This document shows positions 35,791 to 46,795 of a DNA stretch of 64,000 nucleotides, piece by piece. The stretch's first letter is position 1; every line of letters starts with the position of its first letter. Under the pieces are notes generated by a model. That model was given only the letters and a program-made list of their open reading frames with translations, searched no databases and was not told where the DNA came from. Where the stretch lies: the NCBI GenBank assembly GCA_039000515.1, contig JBCFYV010000012.1, positions 15,592,228 to 15,656,227 of the forward strand, in the 5' to 3' direction. The DNA is from Timema cristinae. Its lineage: Eukaryota; Arthropoda; Insecta; Phasmatodea; Timematidae. Position numbers and translations under genes: made by a program.

Positions 35791-36142
35791 AATATTTGTA
35801 AAATAAAAAATACAAATTAAGTACCTAACAACTTAGAAATATTTGAATATATTCTAAAGCCCAATCCTCCAAGATTTCTCTTCAATCCAACACACAAAAG
35901 GGAAAGTGGGGGTGGCATGAGGAGAGGGAAGATCAACTTATCTTTGCCAAAATATTTGATTAGCTATAATTTTCAAGTTAACTGCACAATAGTGTATATT
36001 TTTTAAATATAATTTGGTCTAAAAAGTTGGCAACAATAAAACATATTAAGGTTTCTGAAGTAGGTCTGCTTAAATAATGAAAGGCGATTTGAGTGGTCAA
36101 GTCCCCAACCATCAAAGGTGAACAATTTTGTTAAAATAACTA

Positions 36143-36710
36143 CTCTAGAATAGAATAGTTTTTCCCAATTTCTCACACTTTGCCCCCTTCCTCCTTCCTC
36201 TTAATTATTTTGTGTTAATTTCACACTCACTCCTCACATGTTATTACTACAATGCCAAAATAATTTTGTTCCTACTTGCCTGAAATTGTTCGTTCTTTTA
36301 TAGTTTTGCACACTTTTAGGCCAGGCGGAGGAACATCAAACATAAACCAGAAGGTTATTGGTTTCCTTTGTGTGTATCAAAATTTGCTCAAAATGTGCCA
36401 ACTCTCTAACATAGTAAAAATACATAAAATTAATGATTACTGTAAACGTATTATGTGTGTAAGCTATTATATTGTATAAGGTTTATTTAATGGAGACCAG
36501 AACCTTAACCACTCAACCACATAGGTGTTTGTTTTCTTTCTTCAGTCAGGATAAACAAATCTTTTAGAGACCGCTGTGAATTCAGTACAGTTCTCATTTG
36601 AGATCCAGTAATCATAGTAGAACTAAATATAATTTTGGTACCCCCCTTGAGGACAACAAGTAGCCCCTGGATAGGGTGCACCCCACAGTTTGGGAACCAC
36701 TGCTCTAGAA
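36143..36710. mobile_element. hAT element, 552 bp, with perfect 8-bp target duplication
   Basis: CTCTAGAA at 36143-36150 and 36703-36710 flank an element whose right end is CCCACAGTTTGGGAACCACT then G. Its reverse complement starts CAGTGGTTCCCAAAC, a classic hAT terminus. The left end TAGAATAGTTTTTCCCAA is a diverged partner. Non-coding; the open frames at 36276-36479 and 36635-36820 lack motifs. Confidence 0.88.
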
Positions 36711-36863
36711 GCTATTTGAGGGGGAAGTTTTTAACTAAAAGGTTTACTTTTAATTACCCATCTGAAGATTTCCATTGCCTCAGTTCCCCTTGCTTGTGTT
36801 TTATTTTATTTTCTCTGTAAATCTGTGAATTTTTCAGGGTATTCCCCAAGAACCCCACACTTT

Positions 36864-36993
36864 ATTTTATTGTAGATAGTAAGTACTAAGAGCTAACGAA
36901 ACTTTGTTACCATGACCAGCAGTGGATGCTTGCGCCAGAAAACTGAGTGAAATATTTCAGAGAATCCTGGGTCAAATGACGATGTTGGTACTG
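36864..36993 (+). repeat. 130-bp perfect direct repeat, copy 1
   Basis: Identical base for base to 39551-39680 (starts ATTTTATTGTAGATAGTAAG, ends GATGTTGGTACTG). The copies are 2,687 bp apart and enclose haspin exon 38021-37855. The flanking bases differ. Confidence 0.97.
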
Positions 36994-37469
36994 AGGCTAT
37001 ACCATAACCAAGACATAATTTAACAACCAAACTGTCACACGATTGTGTGGAATCGTGTTGAGATGAGAAGAAAATACATGCCATTCCCAATTATGGTTGA
37101 TGAATTATGCACTGCAGGACTAAAAGAAGTTTGTATGGGCCGCCCTTGATAATTAGCTAGCCTCAGAAATCTTTTGTCAAAAAGTCTGGTAGAATAAGTG
37201 AAACAAATGTTTTGATTGCTTTGTTAAATAAGCCCAGAATATTGGAATAATTATCAAAGTTAAGACCAGTGCTCCAAAAATATAATCACCAGTTTGTTCG
37301 TCAATAGTGATAATATATTTCTAACTTCTGAATTATATTTTGTCTATTTATTTTATAAAATCAATAATTGATTGCATCCTAAAACATAGTTAATCGATTT
37401 TTAGACATGCAAGGTGGTTTTTCTCTTTAAGAAATATCTTTTTTCACTTTTTGAGGTATGTTTTTGAAA

Positions 37470-37700
37470 CCCATATATAAATGAAAAGAACAGAGATGAC
37501 ACTTCACATTAATGCCACTGGATAGAGAGGTAGTAGCAGATGATTGAAAAAATTGTATCACTGCCACACAATCCCTTGATCTAAATTACAGTCTATTTAA
37601 ACTTATCAGTAAGTAGTGTGAAACGTGCAACTCCTTAAAGGAGGATACCAAAAGACACAATAGGGAGAGATAGGAAAATGGCAAATGTATAGGAGACTCA
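37470..37700 (+). repeat. interspersed repeat family C, degenerate copy
   Basis: Weak match to 45700-45900: GAAAAGAACAGAG, GAGAGGTAGTAGCAGATGAT, CACTGCCACACAATCC and GTGTGAAACGTGCAAC. Confidence 0.45.
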
Positions 37701-37854
37701 AATATAAACATCAAGGACAAACACAAGAGATGGACAGTATATGAAACTATAAGAAAAACTTATTTTATACTTTGCTTTTTGTATTTGTTCAAATAAAAAT
37801 GTTTATTTTAGTTTCTAAAGATTTTTATAATATAAGCAATCAATTATTACTCAC

Positions 37855-38021
37855 ATGGTAATCACAATCTCTGATAAAATTTCCTTGAAAGTTTTCTGCG
37901 GTTCTCCATTTACTAACTGATTCCCTTCAATAGGGATGATCTTGATAACAGAGCAGCTCTCTTCACACGAAAACACTTCCCGTACACACCTTCCCCAATT
38001 TTGGAGCACTTGTCCAAAAAG
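37855..38021 (-). CDS. haspin: haspin kinase exon: glycine loop, catalytic Lys, αC; one-base frameshift
   Basis: A 167-nt exon with acceptor TTTACAG and donor GTGAGT. Its start reads FLDKCSKIGEGVYG in the frame set by the previous exon. From EVFSCEESCSVIKIIPIEG through QKTFKEILSEIVIT it is in another frame, which is the frame required by the next exon. The switch falls at a run of three C on the plus strand (37979-37981), where a fourth would restore continuity. As written, translation meets TAG at 37915-37913 before the catalytic lysine. This could be an assembly or homopolymer error, a polymorphism or a true null allele. The rest of the gene shows no decay, which favours an error. Confidence 0.9.
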
Positions 38022-39550
38022 CTGTAAAGTAAAACAAGTGTGGCTTGGTACCCAAATCAAAGACAAGAGAAATAGGTATAGCCCACAAAACAGCTCAGCG
38101 CCATTTTTAGTGAGAAACTTACATGTATTTAGCTCATAGTTTTAACAACACATTACTTACAAACTAACCTAACCTTGGACCAACTAATAGTTTGACGGAT
38201 GTTAAACACAAGCAGGTTGATTAGTGCCACTTATAGTTAGCTTTGAATCACACTTTACCTACTTTCACAACAAACAAAGACAACATTTTGACCATCCAAA
38301 ATTTAGACCAAAATCTATTAAAAGGAGCCAAAGCTCAACAATTCAATGGGTTTGGCAATAGCCACCCCTTAATTTTAAACACATAAAACAGTGACAAGAA
38401 TCATAATACCCACATAAGAAAACAGGGCAGGGGTATGCGGGAATTGTGAAATTCAAAATTCCCAAAGGAAAAAAGTTTCCTGTTCCTGACATGAGAGTTA
38501 AGATGTATTCTAAGCCATTTTGAGAAAGGGTATTTATTTGAAAACTTTTAAATAAAAATTGAACCAAAATATTGAATTCTTTCTTCATGCAACATCAAAA
38601 TTTCAAATTTAATTTATAATTATCATTGAAAATTGCTATCAAAATGTCAAAACACCAAAACAATATAATTTTTAATTTGTTTTAGTCATCTCATGCCTTT
38701 CATTTAGACAAAACTTGCTAACAAAGCAAATCCCAGGATTAATTTATTTAAAAGCGTACTTTCATTATTTATGGCTAGGTAATAATTGCCTGCATTCACC
38801 TATAAACAAAAGTCTGCCATAGTTTAGTAAAATTTGATCAATCTAATTTCAAAATCTTTCCTTCACTTGAAAAGATTAATGAGAATCTAAACGTGTGAAA
38901 TTAATAATTTGAAATAGTATTATCAATCCCACCAAAATAGTGGGTTATAGCATAAGGAATGTGTCTAAATTTGGTGCTAACCCATTATCTACAAGTTAAT
39001 GTGATAGTTAGAGATTGAATTGACAGTTTTTTTTTAACTATCTTGTCTCTTCAATTTGAGAAATTCCAATGGAGTTTTGTTTTGAGTAGCCAAATTATAT
39101 TGAAAGTGAAATTAAAAAAAAAACTATTTGAAAGGGCTAGCAACTAAAAGTAACTATTTTGAGTGTTATCAACTGTAATGAAACTACGATGTGCACTTTT
39201 TCCCTGAGTAAAATAATGATTTTGAAGGTTAAAAACAAAATTGATGACATAATGTGTCGAAAGTTTTCTACTGGAGCATCACTATCAAGTGCAAACTGGT
39301 ATTTCGGTTCAGCGATTAAATTTAATAACAAGTTTATAGAGAGTATATAGCCTTGCTGATATTCATGTCATTATGCAAGACCTTGGACTATGCATTTGTC
39401 AGAAATTGCAAGGGAGGGGAGAGCTTGCACAACATCAGGCATGACAAAATACTTTTAACATGGACGTGCAAAGTGGGCTGACCTACAGTGCGGTACATTT
39501 CTCTAAATCTCCAGGAGCCATCATTTCCCTCATCCATCTCCTGAGTGAAG
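38022..39550. other. intron DNA, nothing recognised
   Basis: No motif or named repeat before the second 130-bp copy. Short frames at 38343-38588 and 39137-39350 are not supported. Confidence 0.5.
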
Positions 39551-39680
39551 ATTTTATTGTAGATAGTAAGTACTAAGAGCTAACGAAACTTTGTTACCAT
39601 GACCAGCAGTGGATGCTTGCGCCAGAAAACTGAGTGAAATATTTCAGAGAATCCTGGGTCAAATGACGATGTTGGTACTG
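39551..39680 (+). repeat. 130-bp perfect direct repeat, copy 2
   Basis: Partner of 36864-36993. No divergence in 130 bp, unlike every other repeat pair in this window. Confidence 0.97.
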
Positions 39681-39894
39681 TAGTATTGAAGGCCCTCAGG
39701 AATAAGGAATCATCTATTGACTTTCTCTGGAGTCTATCAAAGGTTGAAGGGATGTGATTTACATCCTTAGCGTTGTGTACAGTATAATGTGCATTCTCTG
39801 TTTACTAATTCACCTTGAGGGATAACTATATATAAGAAACTCACTATTGAATATAGAAGAAATAACTCATTTTAGGACTATAGAGTGACAATAA

Positions 39895-40110
39895 ATGAAC
39901 AAGATGAGAAATAAAAGGTTGAGAGGGAGAACCAGTGCAGTACAGGATAGAGTATTCAAGCCTAAAGTGGTGTGGCCATGTGAGGAGAATGGAGTGTGGA
40001 GGAGAGGAGAGATGACTGGGTCATGGTGGATGAGGAGAGTGGTAGAGATAGAGGAGACGTTGGAGAGGCTTATGTTCCAAACAGACCCAGCCAATGACTG
40101 GAAACTGTTC
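39895..40110 (+). mobile_element. possible LINE C-terminal remnant
   Basis: A plus frame with RLRGRTSAVQDRVFKPKVVW and W-rich basic stretches (GSWWMRRVVEIEETLERLMF) vaguely resembles the C-terminus of arthropod LINE reverse transcriptases. No diagnostic motif. Confidence 0.25.
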
Positions 40111-40459
40111 AGGATGATGACCCATTTTAAATATATATTGGGAAATTGTGTTTATTTCTTCATTTTGCAAGTCCTTGTTTTACAAATTGAATGGTAAATT
40201 GTAAGTTATGAAATACTTTTTTGTGTACAAATATTAATGTTGTACTAGATATTTTATACAATTAAAATAACTAAATTTATGGTTGCAAAAAAAAATTTAG
40301 ATTTTTAGCTACTAAAAATCTGATTCATAGTGATGAATTAGCTTAAGTTTTCAGAATATATTGTGTGTTGTATTGAGTAAGTTAAGACAGGTTCCGAGAT
40401 AGTTATTTAGTACTAACAGTAGACTGTTTACCAAGACAAAAAGTCAGCACACCACTCAC

Positions 40460-40613
40460 CTGAAGGAAAACGCATCAGAGAAGAGCAAGATTCGCTTAAG
40501 ATGGCACTTGGACAGGACAACATCACAAGCACTGTGAAGCACTTCTTCACTTTGTGTGGGCGAATCTAGCAAATTTACACTGGCATTTGACAATGCAGGT
40601 TCCAACTTGAGTA
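40460..40613 (-). CDS. haspin: haspin exon just N-terminal to the glycine loop
   Basis: A 154-nt exon with acceptor CTAATAG and donor GTGAGT. It encodes 50 complete codons, including LLDSPTQSEEVLHSACDVVL and ending ILLFSDAFSF. The two bases left at its end join the first base of exon 38021 to make a Ser, giving the run-in FSFLDKCSKIGEGVYG expected just before the haspin glycine-rich loop. In haspins this segment forms the N-terminal extension that packs on the kinase N-lobe. Assignment rests on splice phase and on the position directly before the loop. Confidence 0.85.
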
Positions 40614-41359
40614 CTATTAGGTAGAGAACATAAAAAAAACTTAAATTGTTACCAAATACAATAGTCTTGGTAGTTCAAGTTGAACAGAGCAGGACTGAAA
40701 AAAATACTTAAAATGCCAGTATATGTTTTTAAATGTAAAAGGTACTTGACATTAATTTTTAAATTAGATACCAGAAAGATACATATTATTAGTATTTGAT
40801 AAAACTTTAAAGGTTTTTTTTTAAAGTTAAGATCATTGTTTTGCCACATAACCATGCAAAGATAGTTCATCTTATGTCGCACAAAGAGCATATAGTGTAT
40901 CCCTACCTTGAATTATATGGGACCTCAAACTATTGAAACTTTACTGTACTGGTAGTAAAAATTTTTTTTCACAATTAGGTTTTAAATAAGATTACATCAA
41001 ATTGGAATATAAATATAGTAATTATGTATTTCCCTTATTCTGGAGGAAAATATGGTGAAACATAGTCTATTGGTTGAAATTGGTTAACAAAACTTAATTG
41101 AACCCTATAAAAACTATCAAAACCAATTGAAGGGAAGCCCTGATGAAAATTTGAAGATTTCCTAGTGGTATAGTCTTTGTGCTGAAGAAGCAGTTTGAAG
41201 ATGAGATATGGTGTGGATCTGCCAACCAATTGTTGAACCTACTTTTTGTTCCAGAAAAACCATTGTTAGTTGGATATTAAATTTATATATCAAATTCTAA
41301 CCCAATCTAGTCTAAAATCCCAGATAATATATCTTTATAAAGACTAAAAGCCTACTCTA

Positions 41360-41445
41360 AAAAATTATTATGGATAGCTCAGTGGTTAAAGCATTGGCGA
41401 ACTAAGCCACAGGTCCAATTCCTGTATCCAGGTGTCATTTAAAGT
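41360..41445 (+). mobile_element. tRNA-like SINE head
   Basis: GGATAGCTCAGTGGTTAAAG (A box) and ACAGGTCCAATTCCTGTATC (B box) are spaced as in a tRNA, but there is no complete cloverleaf or recognisable anticodon arm. A SINE head is more likely than a functional tRNA gene. Confidence 0.6.
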
Positions 41446-41470
41446 ATAAAAATTAAAAGCGCTAACTACG

Positions 41471-42010
41471 TGAATATGTTGTAACAAATTAGAAACTTTA
41501 AAGGAGAATGCTGACTACTCATAACAATGTTTGCTCTAGTTAGAGAGGAAAGCGGCCAAAGCGGGCTATAAAAAACTTTTATTTGTTTACATTGGGGCTG
41601 TCACATTTTCATCAATTTCACAGGCAGTTAAGCTGCCTGACGCCGGACCATATCAGACGACATCTTCAGGTCATCATTAGTACTTGTACTTAGAGAGCAT
41701 CCGTCAAGCCCAGGGTCCTGAGATCGAGTTCTGTAAGGGGAGGGGGGTCGCAAGCCGTGTCAGTCAATTATATTGGTCTAAGTTTTCACAAGTAAGCCAA
41801 TTCTTCTGCAAGCGCGAGCATCAAATCTCTACATTTCTTTTTTATTTCATTTAATCATCATATTTTGTGTTAGCTTTTAGTAACTTCTACTAAACCAAAA
41901 TTTGAAGCCCTATGCATTATTCCAAATCCACAAAATTACCTTGCCTACAACCTAACCCCTCCCGCAAGCTATCCGGACAGATACAGCCATAAAGAGGGGA
42001 GATCATGACA
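41471..42010 (+). repeat. 5' LTR of the second retroelement
   Basis: Begins TGAATATG, ends near GATCATGACA. Contains CTATAAAAAACTTTTATT, a possible TATA region. Confidence 0.8.
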
Positions 42011-42033
42011 ATTGGTGATAGAAGTGAAATTAT

Positions 42034-43080
42034 ATGGTTTTGGCAAATGATATTATAAACGGAACTTTAGGGTTTAACATGAAAATAGAGACTACTTTGA
42101 CAGGCAACTGTGGCCGGATTTTCAACGACCTTGATGTGATTTGTGAAACGTGGACACAACATCCAAGATTCAGAGGAGAGGTTCAAACCAGTGGTAGTGC
42201 ACCACCAGTTGCAGAGGAGAGCAGTGAATACCTACAAGGTAGGAATTCTTAGACACAATTGCCACGGCTTTAGTTGAAGTTATGGAGGTAAAGGTTGACC
42301 TGAAAACTGGTATTGATCAATCAGACAGGGAGCTAGAGAAGGTTATGACAGAAAATGATAATTTGAAAGCTGTTCAGAGAAATAGGATTGATAAGTGTTT
42401 TGAACCTATACCACCTGTTAGAAATTTTTCACTTATGCCGACTATCCCAGTGTTCGATGGTAGACTAGAAGAAAATATTTTGGTGTTTTTTGAGGAAATA
42501 AGTCAAGGCTCTGTAATATTAAATTGGACAGGTTTAGAACTAAGGGTTTTAACTAAATTACATTTGGGTGGAGAAGCATTAGAATTTGTAATTTTGGATC
42601 CAAGTTGCATAGAAACTAACAGTAATAAAGGATTGAAGCAAGCCTTAGTAAATAGCTTCAGAAAGAAGCAGACAAGCCTTTTTTTTTTTTTTTGAGGAAA
42701 ACTAACCAAAATTATACACTTAGAATAGAGTGTAGAAAGTTTTGCGTAAGAGACCAAGAAAATTAACACCAAAAACACTTATGAACGAGGAGATTATGCA
42801 ATTCGGAATGAAATAATTAAATTTGAGGCTGACCAGAGAGCCCTAGACTATTTGTTGAACGGTTGGCGAAGAAGGAAGATTTAGAAGTTTAGCAAAACTT
42901 AAGACTTTTAAGGAAGCAGTAGAAGCAGCGAAAGACGTAAGTGAAGGGGACCATCAACCTAAAGAGGATGATATTTATGATAGATAGGGGGAAAGCTTGT
43001 TTTAAGTGCAAAAAACAAGGTAACACGATGAGGGAGTGCAGATCTACTAAGGAGAGACAGCAGTCACCTACAATGAAAGG
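42034..43080 (+). pseudogene. gag remnant of the second retroelement
   Basis: Frames at 42034-42252 and 42282-42695 give a gag-like region (PTIPVFDGRLEENILVFFEE), interrupted at a poly-T run near 42680. Downstream, about 42980-43030, CFKCKKQGNTMREC has the spacing of a CCHC knuckle with the His replaced by Asn. Several frame breaks. A structural particle protein in origin. Confidence 0.7.
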
Positions 43081-43199
43081 GAATATGGGGCATTTAGCAA
43101 ACTAAAAGTACTAACTTTGCGACAACATGAAGTCCCTACTCTCAGTTATATATCCAGTGAAACCATTTAATTTATATGTTTATTATAGAATGAGTTTTG

Positions 43200-44075
43200 T
43201 TAATACTAATTTAATATGAGATAGTTTGCAGTTAACTGTTGGCATACCTTTATTGACAAGAGAAGGAGTTATGAACAGTATAAGATTCCCGATACCATTC
43301 CAATAACTTCTTATCAAACAAAAACACATGTGATATTTGACCTGATGGAGTTTTCAGATTGCAAAGGACAAAATTTGGTCATCTGTTCAAATAATGTAAT
43401 GCTTTTAGACAGTAATGTAGAAGCTTTTGTTTTCAATTTGTTCATGTCTAGAGTTGGTAATAGTATGTGTAAGCATTCTTTTTTAAAAGAATGTCAGGAT
43501 GGATGTATAACAGTGTCTGAAGACAACAAAGTTACAGTTGTGTGTAGGGAAAGCACAAGACCCATCCCTTCGGTTACGAAGACTCTTAACACATTCAGAA
43601 AGGATACTAAACACAATTTTAATTGGAATATAATTGGATGGTTTTTTTTAATTTCATGCAATTCTCCAGGGCAAATTGAAAGTTAAGTCAGTGGAACGCT
43701 TTGCAGTTGCCTGATATAAAACATTTAACTTGGAAAGAGTTTTTTAATTTGTCTCATTTAGATTCAACACACTTGCAAAAGAAACAGAAAAATTATATAA
43801 TTTCCAATGACTCAACAGTGGACTCAGATAAGCTAATTAGCTAAGTAAAGTCAAGAAATGACGAGAGAAGAAATTTTAGTAAATAGTAATGTTTAGTTAT
43901 GGAATTTTCAATGTAGTAATTTTGTGTTGTATTATTTTAACTGTATTCCCTTTGTTAGGAAAAGTAAACGAACCTTATGATATAATAAATATTGAATCAC
44001 CTGCCTTACCTAATGTAAGCGTAATAATACCAATGAGCTTAGCAAAAACAATAGCAGAAAGTGTTTCATGAAATT
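43200..44075 (+). pseudogene. env-like remnant of the second retroelement
   Basis: A 118-codon frame (43330-43686) has several Cys (SMCKHSFLKECQDGCITV) in an ectodomain-like setting. Frame 43889-44071 has a hydrophobic run IFNVVILCCIILTVFPLL that could be a membrane anchor. Position between the gag remnant and the 3' LTR fits an env gene of an insect endogenous retroelement. I recognise no family motif with certainty, and stops interrupt it. Confidence 0.4.
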
Positions 44076-44267
44076 CCAGAGTAATTGAGCAAATGTGTGT
44101 AAGTGTAAGAATGAAAATATTTGTTGTTGTTGGGTTAAGATATTGGAAAATATGTTCCAATATCTTAACTAAGAACCAGGGTTATGACATAAGCCTGAGC
44201 AATGTTTGGATGTTTGTTTTGATTTACATTACTATCTTGGACAACATGATTAAAAATGCTGTCTCAG

Positions 44268-44698
44268 TGAATATGATGTAATGAATTAGAAACATTAAAG
44301 GAGAATGCTGACTACTCATAACAATGTTTGATCTAGTTGGAGAGGAAAGGGGCCGAAGTAGGCTATAAAAGACTTATTTGTTGACATTGGAGCTCTCACA
44401 TTTTTATCAATTTCGCAGGCAGTTACTGGACCTTATCAGATGACGTATTCGGGTAGTTAGTAATACATGTACTGAGAGGGCATCCATCGAGCTCAGGGTC
44501 CCAAGATCATGTTCTGTAGGATGTCGCAAGCCGTTTCGGTCAATTCCATCGGTCTAAGTTTTCCCGAGTAAGCCAGTTCTTCCAAATATTCGTTGCCTTA
44601 CGTATTATTTCGAACCCACACAATTACTTTGTCTACAACCTAACCCCTCTCGCAAGCTATCTTGACAGATCTAGCCTATAGGGGGGAAGATCGTGAAA
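44268..44698 (+). repeat. 3' LTR of the second retroelement
   Basis: Matches the 5' LTR with about 15-20 percent divergence and deletions. It ends roughly 70 bp from the splice donor of haspin exon 44957-44766. Confidence 0.8.
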
Positions 44699-44765
44699 TT
44701 TGACTATTTAAACCAATAGCCAATATTTGCTGTGAAACTTGTGTGGCATTTAATTTAACACTTAC

Positions 44766-44957
44766 TTGTCCCCTCTTCATTAATGCTACTTCTTGCAAAG
44801 GTACCATTGAAAGAACAGCATACATCTTTAAAAATGCTTTGACGGGACAGATTTTGTGATGAATCTCTCCCGGCAATGACCAAACGGGTGCATCTCTTGC
44901 GTCTCATACTCTTGGGAGATTGAGGTTGGTATGTTTTCTTGGGGCTATATTCCAAAC
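44766..44957 (-). CDS. haspin: haspin exon upstream of the kinase domain (basic, Ser-rich)
   Basis: A 192-nt exon with acceptor CATTTAG and donor GTAAGT, a strong match to the 5' splice consensus. It encodes 63 whole codons including SPKSMRRKRCTRLVIAGR and SRQSIFKDVC. It is entered after codon position 1 and left after position 1, so it joins the exon ending at 48799 and the one starting at 40613 without breaking frame. Skipping it would also keep the frame, so it could be a cassette exon. The RRKRC cluster could be nuclear-localisation or chromatin-contact sequence (inference). It lies just outside the right LTR of the retroelement at 41471-44698. Confidence 0.78.
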
Positions 44958-45639
44958 CTAAATGATTTAAAAAAATTGCAAAAATTAATAATATACCAAA
45001 GTGAAAGTTGCACTAGGTATAGTATAAAATCTGTAAATTGTTTGTTTAAACAGTTTGATACTATTTCTCTAGTCAATAGGGTAGGGTGTATCTGCTTACT
45101 GAGCTACAGGTTAGATGTTATTGGGTTAGGTAAAATTAAGTTAAATTAGTATTCACTGAAATATAATTTTGTGTGATATATTTTTATATGCTTTTACTTA
45201 TTACATTAAAATAAATATCCAATTTTTTTTAAACTTCATTCTAGCATTTTTGAATTCATTATACATGGGCTAAATAATATTTAATGGAATATTTTCGAGA
45301 ATAATAACCAATTATGTTGACTCTAATGTGAATTAAAAATACCAAAACTAAACAAATGTTTATTTAGAAGTAGACATCAGCACTTTTTGTCTCGCCCCCC
45401 CCTTCACCCCCACTCTAATATTACCAGAAAAAAAATAGTACCAACTGTATTCTTACAATGAATGCTCTTCTTAATATTTCTATATTCAATAAAAATTTAA
45501 ATTCTAAAAATATAATTCCCTCAACCAAAGGCCATTGGTAAACAAGCATGCAAGGCATATTGTGACAAAAGACAAATGTTTGGATCTTAAGAATAACTAT
45601 CTCTATATGGGAAACATCTTTTCACTTTATGAGGAAAAT
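44958..45639. other. intron DNA, nothing recognised
   Basis: AT-rich haspin intron. A short plus frame at 44931-45149 overlaps the exon start and is not supported. Confidence 0.4.
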
Positions 45640-46005
45640 GTATTATATTTGGAAGAAGGTACTGGAAAGGTAGATAGAAACATATAAAAGAAACTAACGC
45701 GATTTGGCTTTTTATATTGAAAAGAAGAATACAGTTCACACTTTACATTGCTGTCATTAGACAAAGAGGTAATGGCTGTCTCTTAAAGAAAATCTATTGT
45801 CACTGCCCAATCACTCGAGTCAGGTTTCATTCTATCGAAACACATAAGAGTGTAAAACATGCAACACAACTTCTTATAAGAGGAAATCAAAAAATGATGT
45901 AGTGTGTGAACTGTGGTGTTAAGTTTATTGTAAAAGCCATATTGTGTTCGTTACTTTTATATATTTCTAACCACCTTCCCTGTGCTTTCCTCCACACTCA
46001 AGAAT
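45640..46005. mobile_element. foldback element, repeat family C, best copy
   Basis: Left arm GGAAGAAGGTACTGGAAAGG followed by ACATATAAAAGAAACTAACG; the right arm has CGTTACTTTTATATATTTCT followed by CCACCTTCCCTGTGCTTTCC. The arms are about 60 bp and imperfect. The interior carries the family C core also found at 3770-3965. Confidence 0.7.
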
Positions 46006-46404
46006 AAGAAATGTGGCCATATTTTTTCTCACTAAGCAAACTTTACTATATGAATAATTTCCCAAATATATCAATGATACTCAAGGAATACTAGAAATGA
46101 TAAAAATTAAATTTTGTTGTAGCCTTTAGCAAAGTAAAACCGCCTAACAGCCAAGAGTCCAAGACAACAATTATGTTATCATCCTGCCCACCTAACTTTG
46201 TTGAGTAACCTTCCTTCCTTACACTGTGTCAAGTCATTGAGTTAAATATATTATAATTGTTCTGTGTTAGCTAAGTTTTGTACTTTGCAGAATATGATTA
46301 ATTTATATAATATTTTTCAAGAAACTTTGATAGAAAATGAGAAATAAGTATTTATATGTGTTATTCACTTATAGAAGGACTCTTGTTAATATTATTTATA
46401 TAGA

Positions 46405-46795
46405 ATTGGGTCAAATCCAATATTTTACAAAGCCGAATCCAAATCTTCATTTAACTTCAAAACTAGTTCTTGAAAAAATGTATGAACATAAATGGATATA
46501 TAAATATAATAGAATAATATAATTATATATACAGTATCTAATGTTAACATTCTTTCTTATGATCCATTCCTTATAGCATTCATACATTTAATTATTGGTA
46601 TGGTGCCTGGTCACCAAGTAGGTACTATAATTATAGCCGGCTCTGAATTACCAATAAGCAGTATTAGTGCTCTAAAACCAATTTCACTTGAAAGATTCAG
46701 GGTATTTGAAGCCCAATCCCTAATTATTTATATGGTTTCAACTAGAAGGGATAGCCAGCACACTTACATGAGTGATGCTGAATTGGAAATAGTTT
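46405..46795 (-). repeat. interspersed repeat family B, copy 4 (inverted)
   Basis: The reverse complement follows 6906-7250: ends with AATCCAATATTTTACAAA, and contains TTCTTATGATCCATTCCTTA and a GCAGTATTAGTGCTC core. Confidence 0.5.

Larger units (their letters stand above)
41471..44698 (+). mobile_element. second LTR retroelement, pol deleted
   Basis: LTRs at 41471-42010 and 44268-44698 share TGAATATG at the start and GAGAATGCTGACTACTCATA, GTCGCAAGCCGT and CTACAACCTAACCCCT. Just inside the left LTR, TTGGTGATAGAAGTG is a likely primer-binding site resembling the tRNA-Leu type. The 2.26-kb interior holds gag remnants and an env-like remnant but no RT or integrase. The right LTR is about 100 bp shorter through internal deletion. 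No target duplication is evident. Confidence 0.82.

Noticed and set aside
37851..38066. Reading LFGQVLQNWGRCVREVF as a degenerate glycine loop
   Set aside because: The other frame of the same DNA reads KCSKIGEGVYG, the proper loop, in the phase dictated by the previous exon, so a one-base frameshift is the better explanation.
41360..41445. Functional tRNA gene
   Set aside because: A and B boxes are present, but no full cloverleaf, anticodon arm or terminator is seen; other SINE heads in the window explain it.
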